A stretch of 64,000 bases of DNA, from assembly GCF_009184865.1 (NCBI RefSeq), contig NZ_CP045096.1, positions 2,108,001 through 2,172,000 of the forward strand, in the 5' to 3' direction. Position numbers and translations under genes: made by a program. Within the stretch, counting starts at the first letter, position 1. Each line of letters opens with the position of its first letter. Below are positions 9,072 through 17,490 of the stretch, in pieces. The notes below the pieces were generated by a model. It was not told the origin of the DNA. It did no database searches and saw only the letters and a list, made by a program, of their open reading frames with translations. This stretch comes from Streptomyces phaeolivaceus. GTDB lineage: Bacteria > Actinomycetota > Actinomycetes > Streptomycetales > Streptomycetaceae.

Positions 9072-9626
9072 ATGAACAGCCATGCGCAGGACGAGCTGCA
9101 GGTCGAATGGACCGTCGTCGGTACGGACATCGGTCCATTGCTGCTGGCCGCGACGGACGACGGCCTGGTGAACGTCGTGTTCCACGCCACGGACGAGGTG
9201 CGCGACCGGACGCTCGACCGGCTCGCCTCCCGTCTCGGCACCACCCCGGTGCAGGCCCCCGGCGCGCCTCAGCTGGCCGAGGCGATACGTCAGGTCCAGG
9301 CGTACTTCGCGGGCGAGCGGCACGACTTCGAGCTGCCGCTGGACTGGTCGCTGATCTCCGGGTTCAACCGCCAGGTGCTGCGTGAGCTGGCCTCCGGTGT
9401 CCCCTACGGCTCGGTCGTCGGCTACGGCGACCTCGCGCGGCGTGTGGGGCAGCCGGGCGCGGCCCAGGCGGTCGGTGTCGCCATGGGGTCGAACCCGCTG
9501 CCCGTGGTGGTGCCGTGCCACCGGGTCGTCGAGAGCGACGGCGGCATCGGGGGCTTCGGCGGCGGGCTGGAGACCAAGCGGAGACTGCTGGCACTGGAAG
9601 GGGTGCTTCCGGAGCCCCTGTTCTGA
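9072..9626 (+). CDS. ogt: Methylated-DNA--protein-cysteine methyltransferase
   Basis: 184 residues. The C-terminal domain has the suicide-acceptor motif VVPCHRVV (Cys149), preceded by the helix-turn-helix wing PYGSVVGYGDLARRVG and followed by GGIGGFGGGLETKRRLLALE. It removes methyl groups from O6-methylguanine by irreversible transfer to its own cysteine. There is no AraC-type or AlkA fusion, so it is a plain Ogt-type protein. I start at ATG 9072; the open frame continues upstream through the glpQ tail but only as shadow. A GGTGG ribosome site lies about six bases before the ATG. Confidence 0.95.
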   Translation: MNSHAQDELQVEWTVVGTDIGPLLLAATDDGLVNVVFHATDEVRDRTLDRLASRLGTTPVQAPGAPQLAEAIRQVQAYFAGERHDFELPLDWSLISGFNRQVLRELASGVPYGSVVGYGDLARRVGQPGAAQAVGVAMGSNPLPVVVPCHRVVESDGGIGGFGGGLETKRRLLALEGVLPEPLF

Positions 9627-9780
9627 GGCGACCTGTTCTGAAGCAGCCATGCGTGGACTTTGCGTGCCCGTGCGTGGCCTTTGCGCGGGAGGTGCCACAG
9701 GCGCGCACAGTGACGCGAATCGGTCATCGGCAGTCGTTCCGGCAACCCGAGACTGGCTGAAAACCGCCGGTCGCTAGTGG

Positions 9781-10209
9781 CTATGCGTAGTGCCGTGCCT
9801 CGAACACATTGCCGTCCGGGTCGCGGAAGTAGAAGCTGCGCCGGGCCGTGCCACGCGCGCCGAAGGAGTCGTACGAGAAGTCCGAGACGGGGACCGCCCG
9901 TTCCTCCAGGCGGGTACGCAGTTCGTCGAAGGCGTCGCCGGGCATGGCGAGGCACACGTGGTTGACCGGGTGGCCCGCGCTGTCGGCGGCGCCGGGCACC
10001 ATGGTCATGGTCTCGGCCATGGCGAGTGGCATGAGGTCGAGGATGGTCTCGTCGTTGAGGCGCACCGAGGGGAAGGGGGCCCGTCCCGCCGCGTACTCGG
10101 TGACCCGTACGGGCTCCAGGCCGACCGCCTTCTGGTAGAAGTCGGCCGCCGCGACCGGCTCCCGCACCCAGAGGACGACATGGTCGAGACGTGTCGTGTT
10201 GTCCGTCAT
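9781..10209 (-). CDS. VOC-family (glyoxalase-like) protein
   Basis: 142 residues with a complete vicinal-oxygen-chelate fold: betaalphabetabetabeta repeats starting at LDHVVLWVREPVAAADFYQKAVGLEP and ending in RSFYFRDPDGNVFEARHYA. Candidate metal ligands are the early His in LDHVVL, the His in NHVCLAM and the Glu in FEARHY. The substrate cannot be told from sequence; family members include glyoxalase I, dioxygenases and antibiotic-binding proteins. The ATG at 10209 is preceded by GAGGTGC; the longer open frame upstream is a shadow of psuG. Confidence 0.85.
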   Translation of the reverse strand: MTDNTTRLDHVVLWVREPVAAADFYQKAVGLEPVRVTEYAAGRAPFPSVRLNDETILDLMPLAMAETMTMVPGAADSAGHPVNHVCLAMPGDAFDELRTRLEERAVPVSDFSYDSFGARGTARRSFYFRDPDGNVFEARHYA

Positions 10210-10308
10210 GCACCTCAGGCTGGTGTCCCGCACCACAGGGCGCAAGGGTTTGGCCGGGCGCGCCGTCCGCCAGGGATGAGGGAAGAACGACAGACAGGAG
10301 GCAGGCGC

Positions 10309-11214
10309 GTGCTGGTGGTGTCCGAAGAGGTACGGGAAGCGGTTGACGCGCGTCGACCCGTGGTGGCGCTGGAGTCCACGATCATCGCGCACGGGCTGCC
10401 CCGCCCGCGCAATCTGCAGGTGGCGCTGGAGTTGGAGGAGGTCGTCCGGCGGGACGGCGCCGTACCGGCGACGATCGCCGTGCTGGACGGGCGGCCGCAC
10501 ATCGGTCTCGCCAAGGACCAGTTGGAGCGCGTCGCGAACGAGGACGGCATCCGCAAGCTGGGCCACCGGGATCTGCCGCTCGCGGTGGCCTCGGGGGCGA
10601 GCGGCGCGACCACCGTGTCGGCGACCGCCCAACTGGCGGCCCTGGCGGGCGTACGCGTGTTCGCGACGGGCGGGCTCGGCGGCGTGCACCGGCAGTGGAC
10701 GGTGTCCCAGGACGAATCCGCCGACCTGGGGCTCCTCGCCCGCACCCGGATCACGGTGGTGTGCGCGGGCGTGAAGTCGATCCTGGACGTCCCCGCCACC
10801 TTGCAGCGTCTGGAGACGCTCGGCGTCGCGGTCGCGGGGTACGGCACGGAGCGCTTCCCCGGCTTCTATCTGTCCGACTCGGGTCATCCGGTGGAGTGGA
10901 CGCTCGGGTCGCCGGCCGAGGTCGCCGACGTCATGCGGGCGCAGGACGCGCTCGACGGCCCGGAGTCGGCGCTGATCGTCGCCAACCCCGTGCCCGAGGA
11001 AGAACAGCTCGATCCCGAGCTGCACGCGCGTGTACTCGCCGAGGCGCTGCGGGCCTGCGAGGCGGAGGGCGTCACGGGGCAGGCGGTCACCCCGTTCCTG
11101 CTGGGCTACCTCGTGCGGCACACCGACGGCGCCTCCCTCGGCGCCAACCTGGCGGCGGTACGCGGCAACGTACGGCTCGCTTCACGCATCGCGGCGGCCT
11201 GGGCCGGGGCGTGA
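10309..11214 (+). CDS. psuG: Pseudouridine-5'-phosphate glycosidase
   Basis: 301 residues, full length for PsuG. Recognisable family blocks: VVALESTIIAHGLPRP at the N-terminus, GVHRQWTVSQDESADL, the catalytic-Lys segment VCAGVKSILD, GFYLSDSGHPVEW and ASLGANLAAVRGNVRLA. The enzyme cleaves the C-glycosidic bond of pseudouridine 5'-phosphate to give uracil and ribose 5-phosphate. GTG at 10309 is preceded by AGGAGG at good spacing. The following PfkB kinase starts within 20 bases of its stop, so the pair forms a pseudouridine salvage operon. Confidence 0.95.
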   Translation: MLVVSEEVREAVDARRPVVALESTIIAHGLPRPRNLQVALELEEVVRRDGAVPATIAVLDGRPHIGLAKDQLERVANEDGIRKLGHRDLPLAVASGASGATTVSATAQLAALAGVRVFATGGLGGVHRQWTVSQDESADLGLLARTRITVVCAGVKSILDVPATLQRLETLGVAVAGYGTERFPGFYLSDSGHPVEWTLGSPAEVADVMRAQDALDGPESALIVANPVPEEEQLDPELHARVLAEALRACEAEGVTGQAVTPFLLGYLVRHTDGASLGANLAAVRGNVRLASRIAAAWAGA

Positions 11215-11230
11215 GGTGGCGCGGCACGGC

Positions 11231-12154
11231 GTGAACGGGCCCGTCGGCGCGGAGGGCGGGGCGCTGCTCGTGGTGGGGGACGTCGTCACGGATGTCGTCG
11301 CCCGGCACCGCGGGCCCCTCGCGGCGGGCACCGACACGGCCTCCGCGATCCGGACGCTGCCGGGCGGGGCAGGTGCCAACGTGGCCTGCTGGGCGGCGTA
11401 TCGAGGCTGCGCGGACGTACGGCTGCTCGGGCGCGTGGGCACGGACGGCGCCGAGTGGCACGAACGGGAGCTGCGGGCTTCGGGGGTACGGCCCCATCTG
11501 GTCGTCGACCCGGACGCGGCCACGGGGACGGTGATCTGTCTGGTGGACACGGGCGACGGGGCCGAACGCACGTTCCTCACCGACAGCGGTGCCGCGCTGC
11601 GGCTGGACCCCGACGACTGGTCGCCGTCCCTGCTCGACGGGGTCGCTCGGCTGCATCTGTCGGGGTATCTGTTCTTCTCGGAGCCGAGCCGCGCACTGGT
11701 CGCCGTGGCCCTGGAGTCGGCACGCGCGCGTGGGGTGCCGGTGAGCGTCGATCCCGCGTCGACAGGGTTTCTGGCGTCGCTGGGTGTGGACCGTTTCCTG
11801 GCGCTCGTCGATGGTGTCGACATGCTGCTGCCCAGCCGGGACGAGGCGTGCCTGCTGACCGGGCTGCCCGATCCGGTCGACGCGGCGGCCAAGTTGAGCC
11901 ATGTCGTTCCCCTGGTCGTGGCCAAACAGGGCGCCGACGGCGCGCTGATCGCCCGCGGGGGCGGCATCGAGTCACGGATCCCGGCGGCTCCCGCCGTGCC
12001 CCGCGACACCACCGGCGCGGGCGACGCCTTCACCGGCGCGTTCCTGGCCGCGCTGCTCATGGGCGCGGATGTCGAGAAGGCGGCGATCGCGGGGTGCGGG
12101 GCGGGGGCGCAGGCGGTGGGGAAGGTGGGCGGGAGGCCGCCGGGCGGCGACTGA
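11231..12154 (+). CDS. PfkB-family sugar/nucleoside kinase, probable pseudouridine kinase
   Basis: About 307 residues of the PfkB (ribokinase) family, with the N-terminal signature GGAGANVACWAA and the C-terminal signature DTTGAGDAFTGAF, whose Asp is the catalytic base. Ribokinase-family members phosphorylate sugars or nucleosides with ATP. Directly downstream of psuG, it is most likely the pseudouridine kinase (PsuK) supplying the PsuG substrate; this is inference from context. I use GTG 11231 because GAGGTGG lies about 11 bases upstream; an in-frame GTG at 11216, overlapping the psuG end more closely, would add five residues. A short Gly/Pro C-terminus ends at 12154. Confidence 0.82.
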   Translation: MNGPVGAEGGALLVVGDVVTDVVARHRGPLAAGTDTASAIRTLPGGAGANVACWAAYRGCADVRLLGRVGTDGAEWHERELRASGVRPHLVVDPDAATGTVICLVDTGDGAERTFLTDSGAALRLDPDDWSPSLLDGVARLHLSGYLFFSEPSRALVAVALESARARGVPVSVDPASTGFLASLGVDRFLALVDGVDMLLPSRDEACLLTGLPDPVDAAAKLSHVVPLVVAKQGADGALIARGGGIESRIPAAPAVPRDTTGAGDAFTGAFLAALLMGADVEKAAIAGCGAGAQAVGKVGGRPPGGD

Positions 12155-12267
12155 GACCGGCTCCGCACCTGCGGGTCGGTGGGCGGCTGAGGCCTGAGGC
12201 CTGAGGGGTGGAGCGTGCGACTCCGGGGGCTTCGGCCACGACGGCATCGATGCGGGCCGGGGCCTCG

Positions 12268-12342
12268 GCGGCAGCGGCAGCAGCGGCAGCGGCAGCGGCA
12301 GCGGCAGCGGCAGCAGCAGCGGCAGCGGCAGCAGCAGCAGCG
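12268..12342 (+). repeat. (GCAGCG)n/(GCA)n microsatellite
   Basis: About 75 bases of nearly pure GGCAGC/AGCAGC repeat in the 258-base gap between the kinase and the methyltransferase. Two frames on each strand stay open through it as poly-Ala or poly-Arg/Gln, but none belongs to a recognisable gene. The rest of the gap (12155-12267 and 12343-12412) shows nothing else I can name. Confidence 0.85.
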
Positions 12343-12412
12343 ACCGTGCGGCACCAGGACGGCGGTCGGCCCCGCCGGGAACGCGGGCCTCGCCGCGGGG
12401 CCGGGTGTGCCG

Positions 12413-13210
12413 CTATGCCTTCCGGCCCCACGCCGAGATCAGTGGTGGGGCGGCGATGTCCATCGCGCCGGAGGTCACGTCGGCGAGGTGCCGGTCGATC
12501 TCCTCGTCCGTGGCGAGGGCGGCCGAGACGAGCGCCTCACGGAGCCGGCCGACGGTCCTCGACTCCAGGGCCGAGCAGGCGGGTGAGGAAACGGGGAAGT
12601 ACGCGTCGGCCTCCACACCGCGCAGCCCCGCCGCACGTAGCAGGCGCGGCAGCCTACGGCCGTGCGCGGCGTCGATTCCGCGTTCGGCGAGCAACGCGGC
12701 GACGGCCTGGCGAAGCCGGTTGGCCAGTTGGTGTTCGGGGCCGGATTCCTCCAGGCAGGCCAGGGGCTGGAGGGCAGGGTCGGCGTCCTCGATCAGGAGC
12801 CGTCCGCCGGGACGCAGAGCCTTGATCATCGACGCCAGTGCCTGGTCGCGGTCGGGCGCGTGGGCCAGGGCGAGCCGGGCGTGGACGAGGTCGAAGCCGT
12901 CCCCCGGCGGCTCGTCGACGCCCACGCGGTGGACCAGGGCCTCGACCGGGGGGCGGGTGACCGAGGGGACGGCCCAGGAGATGTCGGTGTCGGTGGCGAT
13001 GACCTTGCCGGTCGGTCCGACCTTCTTGGCCAGCCAGGAGACGACGGAGGTGCCGCCCGCGCCGACCTCCCAGCAGCGCCAGCCGGAACCCAGGCCGAAG
13101 CCCTCCATGTGCCGGAACGTCGTGGGGTCGAAGAGTCTGGCGAAGGCGTCGGGGCCCTGCCCCGTCTCGGCCCGCCGGTGGTCGAGGAGATACCCGTCGG
13201 TTCGCATCAT
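12413..13210 (-). CDS. SAM-dependent methyltransferase
   Basis: 265 residues with a class I Rossmann methyltransferase core: motif I CWEVGAGGTSVVSWLA, an acidic strand-2 end (KVIATDTD), motif III region FDLVHARLALAHAP and motif post-III ALRPGGRLLIEDAD. Its substrate is unknown; similar Streptomyces proteins are annotated only as methyltransferase-domain proteins. The start is one of two tandem ATGs at 13210/13207 without a strong ribosome site; the frame is open for 30 more codons upstream. It is divergent from corA with 178 bases between them. Confidence 0.82.
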   Translation of the reverse strand: MMRTDGYLLDHRRAETGQGPDAFARLFDPTTFRHMEGFGLGSGWRCWEVGAGGTSVVSWLAKKVGPTGKVIATDTDISWAVPSVTRPPVEALVHRVGVDEPPGDGFDLVHARLALAHAPDRDQALASMIKALRPGGRLLIEDADPALQPLACLEESGPEHQLANRLRQAVAALLAERGIDAAHGRRLPRLLRAAGLRGVEADAYFPVSSPACSALESRTVGRLREALVSAALATDEEIDRHLADVTSGAMDIAAPPLISAWGRKA

Positions 13211-13388
13211 GTCGCGATCATCCCATTTGACCGAGTGGTGGACCGGAACGGCGGGATACGTCGGAGCGTCTACAAGCGAAGCGGAACATTCCGTTCCCAC
13301 AGGCTTACCCGGTACTCAATCGACCCTGGCAAACTGGCGCGACAGGCACGAAGTGCGGTGCGAGGAGATCCACGCAAGGAGAAGCCAG

Positions 13389-14516
13389 ATGTCCATGGCA
13401 GGGAATCTGCGGAAGGTCACCGGCCTCGACAGGGTCGGCGGCCTGCGCAGGATGGCACGGCTGGCCCGACGACGCCCTCGCGTCGACCTAAGCCATCCGG
13501 CTCGCTCCCCGCTGGGCACGTCGGTGGTGAACTGCGTGACGTACCACAAGGGTGTCCGCTCGCCCGCCGTCCGCGATGTCGTCGAGGCCGTCAAGCAGGT
13601 CCGCAGGCACGACCACGGCTTCGTCTGGCTGGGACTGCACGAGCCGACGCAGCGGGAGTTCTCCGGCATCGCCGAACTCTTCGATCTGCACCCACTGGCG
13701 GTGGAGGACGCGGTCGAGGCCCATCAGCGCCCTAAGCTGGAGCGCTACGACGACACATTGTTCGCGGTGTTCAAGACGGTCTGCTACGTCGAGCACACCG
13801 AGCTGACCGCGACCAGCGAGGTGGTGCACACCGGCGAGATCATGGTCTTCGTCGGCACCGACTTCGTGATCACGGTCCGGCACGGGCGGCACGGATCGCT
13901 CGGACCACTGCGGGAGGAACTGGAGGCGAACCCGGAGCAGTTGGCCAAGGGCCCGGCCGCGGTGCTGCACGCGATCGCGGACCACGTGGTCGACGACTAC
14001 TTGAACGTCACGGACTCGGTCCAGACGGACATCGACCAGGTCGAGACCGATGTGTTCGCCGCGAACGGCGCCCGCGTCGACCCGGGGCGCATCTACCAGC
14101 TCAAGCGCGAACTGCTCGAACTGAAGCGGGCGGTGGCCCCGCTCGCCCGCCCGCTCCTGGAGCTGACCTCACGACCGATCCGGGTGGTCGACCCGGAGAT
14201 ACAGGCCTACTTCCGGGACGTCTCCGACCACCTGCTGCGGGCCACCGAGCAGATCGCCGCGTTCGACGAACTGCTCAACTCGATCCTTCAGGCGCATCTA
14301 GCGCAGGTCAGCGTCGCGCAGAACGAGGACATGCGCAAGATCACGGCGTGGGCGGCGCTCATCGCCGTGCCGACCATGGTGTGCGGGGTGTACGGCATGA
14401 ACTTCGAGCACATGCCCGAGCTGCACTGGAGGTTCGGCTACCCGTTGGTGCTGGGGGTCATAGCCACCGCCTGCGTCACCCTCTACCGGGGCTTCAAGCG
14501 CAACGGATGGCTGTGA
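13389..14516 (+). CDS. corA: CorA-type magnesium/cobalt transporter
   Basis: 375 residues. A large soluble N-terminal alpha/beta domain is followed by the long coupling helix (ELLELKRAVAPLARPLLEL onward) and two C-terminal membrane helices. The selectivity motif YGMNFE sits at the end of the first helix (about 335-340), and the second helix ends in the basic tail RGFKRNGWL. CorA forms a homopentameric Mg2+/Co2+ channel in the inner membrane. ATG at 13389 has AAGGAGAAG upstream; the much longer open frame (from 12405) is a shadow of the methyltransferase on the other strand. It is convergent with the CBS protein. Confidence 0.96.
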   Translation: MSMAGNLRKVTGLDRVGGLRRMARLARRRPRVDLSHPARSPLGTSVVNCVTYHKGVRSPAVRDVVEAVKQVRRHDHGFVWLGLHEPTQREFSGIAELFDLHPLAVEDAVEAHQRPKLERYDDTLFAVFKTVCYVEHTELTATSEVVHTGEIMVFVGTDFVITVRHGRHGSLGPLREELEANPEQLAKGPAAVLHAIADHVVDDYLNVTDSVQTDIDQVETDVFAANGARVDPGRIYQLKRELLELKRAVAPLARPLLELTSRPIRVVDPEIQAYFRDVSDHLLRATEQIAAFDELLNSILQAHLAQVSVAQNEDMRKITAWAALIAVPTMVCGVYGMNFEHMPELHWRFGYPLVLGVIATACVTLYRGFKRNGWL

Positions 14517-14612
14517 CTCCCGAAGCGGAAGCAAGGGTGGGCAGGGAGTTGGGTGGGGAGTGAGGAGCGGGAGCCAGACAGCGTGGAGAGCGAAGCGGGC
14601 AGGTGAAAGGGG

Positions 14613-15041
14613 TCAGTGCGTCGCGCTTCTCGCGTACACGCTCTCGGCCCAGGAGGCGATCTGGTCGTCCGGCAGATGGTGGGCCAGGTCGGCTTCGCTG
14701 ATCATGCCGACGAGACGCTTGTTCTCGATCACCGGGAGCCGGCGGATCTGATGCCCCTTCATCTCCTGGAGCACTTCACTGACGTCGGCGTTCGCGTCGA
14801 TCCAGCGCGGTGTGCCCTTGGCCAGTTCACCGGCCGTGATCTTCGACGGGTCGTGGCCCAGGGCGACACAGCCGACGACGATGTCGCGGTCGGTGAGGAT
14901 GCCGCAGAGCCGTTCGTTCTGGTCGCTGATGGGGAGTGCCCCGACGTTCAGCTGGCGCATCAGCTGCGCGGCACGGTCCAGGGTCTCGTGGGCGGGGATC
15001 CACTGGGCCCCGCGGTGCATGATGTCTCCGGCGGTGGTCAT
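14613..15041 (-). CDS. CBS-domain pair protein
   Basis: 142 residues made almost wholly of two CBS motifs (about 7-60 and 73-130): VGALPISDQNERLCGILTDRDIV and IRRLPVIENKRLVGMISEADLA. Such stand-alone pairs bind adenosyl ligands (AMP, ATP, SAM) and act as energy or redox sensors; no partner domain is fused. ATG at 15041 has CGGGAGG upstream at ideal spacing. It is convergent with corA, and no hairpin is obvious in the 96-base gap. Confidence 0.92.
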   Translation of the reverse strand: MTTAGDIMHRGAQWIPAHETLDRAAQLMRQLNVGALPISDQNERLCGILTDRDIVVGCVALGHDPSKITAGELAKGTPRWIDANADVSEVLQEMKGHQIRRLPVIENKRLVGMISEADLAHHLPDDQIASWAESVYARSATH

Positions 15042-15189
15042 GTAGTACCTCCCGGTGCCGGACGGCCGGCGCGGCGCAGGACGCACCGCTAGTCCCGGCG
15101 CCCTACATTCTTGCCGCGACCGGCGACAAGCGCACTCGGAAGACCCCGTCCCACCCGTCCTTGCCCCGCCCCGTACCGCCTTCCCCCGG

Positions 15190-15831
15190 TCAGCCGTTCC
15201 AGGCCGGGTGCCGCGGGTCGTCGGCGCGCACCACGACGTCGGCGGTGGCGGCCGGGTCGATGTCGGTTCCGTAGCGCTCGAAGGCGGAGAGGGTCCAGTG
15301 CTCGGCCTCCGGGGTGCGGCGGCGCAGGGCGCCCTGGGAGAGGAGGACATGGACGGTCAGATCGAAGGGGAACCAATGCTTGAGGAGGAGGGGGCCGTGC
15401 GCCAGCAGGAGCGCGCCGGGCGGGAGTTGGACGTAGGGGGTGCGGGTCGCGCGGTCGGTGGCGGGGTCCCAGAGGTCGGGCAGGATCCGGCCCGTGCCGC
15501 CGGGGTCGAGCGGGCCGAAGACCTCGCGCCACAGGGCGGCGGTGTCGAACCAGCCGTCGTAGTACGCCTCCACGTCCTCGTGGCCGTACTCGAAGCGGAG
15601 CGACGCCGGCCGCAGAAAACCCTCGGTGCCCACGACCAGAGAGGACCGGCCGCGTACCCGCAACGCCTCCGACACGCGAGCGGCGAGGTCTCCCGGGCGG
15701 GCGGCCGGGGCGCCGTCGAAGGCGACGCGCGGCCAGGGCGAGCCGTCGTCCGGCTTCAGGTCGAGGAGCCGGTCGGCGAGAAGGTCGCCGAGCCGTTCCC
15801 AGGTGATCGCTTCGAATCGCACACGGCCCAT
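15190..15831 (-). CDS. Uridine-kinase-like P-loop family protein
   Basis: 213 residues. The pattern of FDGAPAARPGDLAARVSEAL, LVVGTEGFLRPASLR, EAYYDGWFDTAALWREVF and LLAHGPLLLKHWFPFDLTVH matches Streptomyces proteins annotated as uridine kinase. The glycine-rich loop where a Walker A would be (FDGAPAARPGDLA) lacks the canonical GxxxxGK[ST], so catalytic activity is uncertain. ATG at 15831 is preceded only by a weak ribosome site; the frame is open 19 codons further. Divergent from the DUF2293 gene with 92 bases between. Confidence 0.7.
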   Translation of the reverse strand: MGRVRFEAITWERLGDLLADRLLDLKPDDGSPWPRVAFDGAPAARPGDLAARVSEALRVRGRSSLVVGTEGFLRPASLRFEYGHEDVEAYYDGWFDTAALWREVFGPLDPGGTGRILPDLWDPATDRATRTPYVQLPPGALLLAHGPLLLKHWFPFDLTVHVLLSQGALRRRTPEAEHWTLSAFERYGTDIDPAATADVVVRADDPRHPAWNG

Positions 15832-15923
15832 GATGCCGCGCGCGGCCGGCCCGGCCCGAGCCGGTCGGGAGGCCGGCCCGACAACCACGTGACCATGGGG
15901 TCACCAGCGGGAATGAACCGCGT

Positions 15924-16607
15924 ATGGCAGCACTCGCTACTCCCCCGTCCCGTACCGGACTTGTCGTCGTGCAGGCGCTCAGGAAGAAGCACTGCGCCGA
16001 GTGCCGGAGCGGTCCGGTGGCGATGCTGGTGCTGGAGGAGGGAGCGCCGCGGTGCCTCGACTGCGCGGACCTCGGGCACCTGGTCTTCGTGCCCCGGGGC
16101 GACACCGCGCTCACCCGGCGCGTCCGGGAGGAGAGCGCGCTGTCGGCCGTGGTCGTACGGTTCAACCGGCGCCGGAGCCGGTACGAACGGCAGGGCGTCC
16201 TGGTCGAGGAGGCGGCGCTCGCCCGTGCCGAGGAGCGCTGCTTGGCGGACGCGGAGGTGCGACGGCGCCGCCGGGTGCGGGACGCGCGGCGGCGGGCGGC
16301 GGAGGATCTGCGCTTCACCGACGCGTTCGCCGGGGAGATTCGGCGCCTGTTCCCCGCGTGCCCGGCCGAGCGGGCCCGGGAGATCGCCGCCCATGCCTCC
16401 CTGCGCGGCAGCGGTCGCGTCGGCCGCAGCGCCGCGGGCCGCGCCCTGACGGAGCCGGCGGTGACCTCGGCCGTCATCGCGTCCGTACGGCACGTGGACA
16501 CGCCGTACGACCAGCTCCTGATGACCGGCGTACCCCGCTACGAGGCGCGCCGACGGATCGCGGGGGCGGTGGAGACGACGCTGCGGGGGTGGCGGGGTGG
16601 GGAGTGA
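15924..16607 (+). CDS. DUF2293-domain protein
   Basis: 227 residues. The C-terminal half (about 130-225) is a DUF2293 domain: FAGEIRRLFPACP, then RGSGRVGRSAAGRAL, VRHVDTPYDQLL and RYEARRRIAGAVE. The N-terminal half has a possible zinc-binding pair, KKHCAECRSGP and PRCLDCADLGH (CxxC...CxxC), before an Arg/Glu-rich helix. Function is not known; the Cys pairs and basic helices would suit a nucleic-acid-binding role, which is inference only. The ATG at 15924 has no strong ribosome site. Confidence 0.82.
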   Translation: MAALATPPSRTGLVVVQALRKKHCAECRSGPVAMLVLEEGAPRCLDCADLGHLVFVPRGDTALTRRVREESALSAVVVRFNRRRSRYERQGVLVEEAALARAEERCLADAEVRRRRRVRDARRRAAEDLRFTDAFAGEIRRLFPACPAERAREIAAHASLRGSGRVGRSAAGRALTEPAVTSAVIASVRHVDTPYDQLLMTGVPRYEARRRIAGAVETTLRGWRGGE

Positions 16608-16825
16608 AGGGGGGTGGGTGGCGGAGAGGGTGGGGCTGGGGGGGGAGGGGGAGCCCCCCGCCGCGAAGGGAAGGCGGAGGCAGCGATGGTCGGGCCAGGG
16701 CTGGACGTTCGCGTATGTGGGCGCGTATCTCAGCCAGGGTGACTGTGGTCGTGTGGATGTTCACTTGAGGTGACGGTAGGTGGGGCAGGGATGCCTGGAC
16801 GCGGGGGATCGAGGTGGGAGCGGAC

Positions 16826-17305
16826 ATGATCGATGGGCCTTACTTCGTGCTGACGGTGCTGGGGCTGCTCGGGACGGCGGTCGTGGCGGGGGTGTTCTGC
16901 GGGTTCTCGACGTTCGTGATGAAGGGGCTGGCGTCGTTGCCGCCGGCGCAGGGCGTGGCGGCGATGCAGGCGATCAATGTGAGCGCGCTGACACCGGCGT
17001 TCATGCTGGTGTTCGTGGGGACGGCGGTGCTGTGCGCCGTGCTGGCGGTCGTGACGTTCGTGCTGTGGCCGGACGACGGCAGGGTGGCGCTGTTGCTGGG
17101 CAGCGCTCTGTATCTGTTCGGGTGCTTCGGGGTCACGATGGTGGCGAACGTGCCGCGCAACGAGACGCTCGCCAGGCTCGACCCGGGGACGGCGGAGGCG
17201 GCGACGTACTGGCGCGAGTACGTGAGCGGGTGGACGACGTGGAACCACGTCCGGGGGGTCGCCTCGGCCGCCGCGGCGCTGTCGTATCTGCTGGCGCTCG
17301 CCTGA
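16826..17305 (+). CDS. DUF1772 (anthrone oxygenase-like) membrane protein
   Basis: 159 residues with four membrane helices (about 5-30, 52-75, 82-105 and 135-158). The family features are GVFCGFSTFVMKGL near the N-terminus, NVPRNETLARLDP in the last third, and WTTWNHVRGVAS at the end; these Asn/Trp/His positions are typical of DUF1772. The family includes fungal anthrone oxygenases, but most bacterial members are uncharacterised. ATG at 16826 has GGTGGGAG upstream; an in-frame GTG at 16814 is possible. The 218-base gap before it holds G-rich sequence only. Confidence 0.85.
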   Translation: MIDGPYFVLTVLGLLGTAVVAGVFCGFSTFVMKGLASLPPAQGVAAMQAINVSALTPAFMLVFVGTAVLCAVLAVVTFVLWPDDGRVALLLGSALYLFGCFGVTMVANVPRNETLARLDPGTAEAATYWREYVSGWTTWNHVRGVASAAAALSYLLALA

Positions 17306-17490
17306 GGCGGGGGCGGCGGGCGCGTCGTATCGTGGCGGGGAGAGAGTGCCGCCCGAAGGCGTACAGCCGCGCGCTCCACGCCTGCGCCGCACGCCCCCTT
17401 CCCCCGCCCCCACCCCCACACGCGATCCGAGTCCGCCGGTGTACGGCCTGCCAGGCCCGTACGCGTACGCCCCATGTGAGGGAGACGGCC

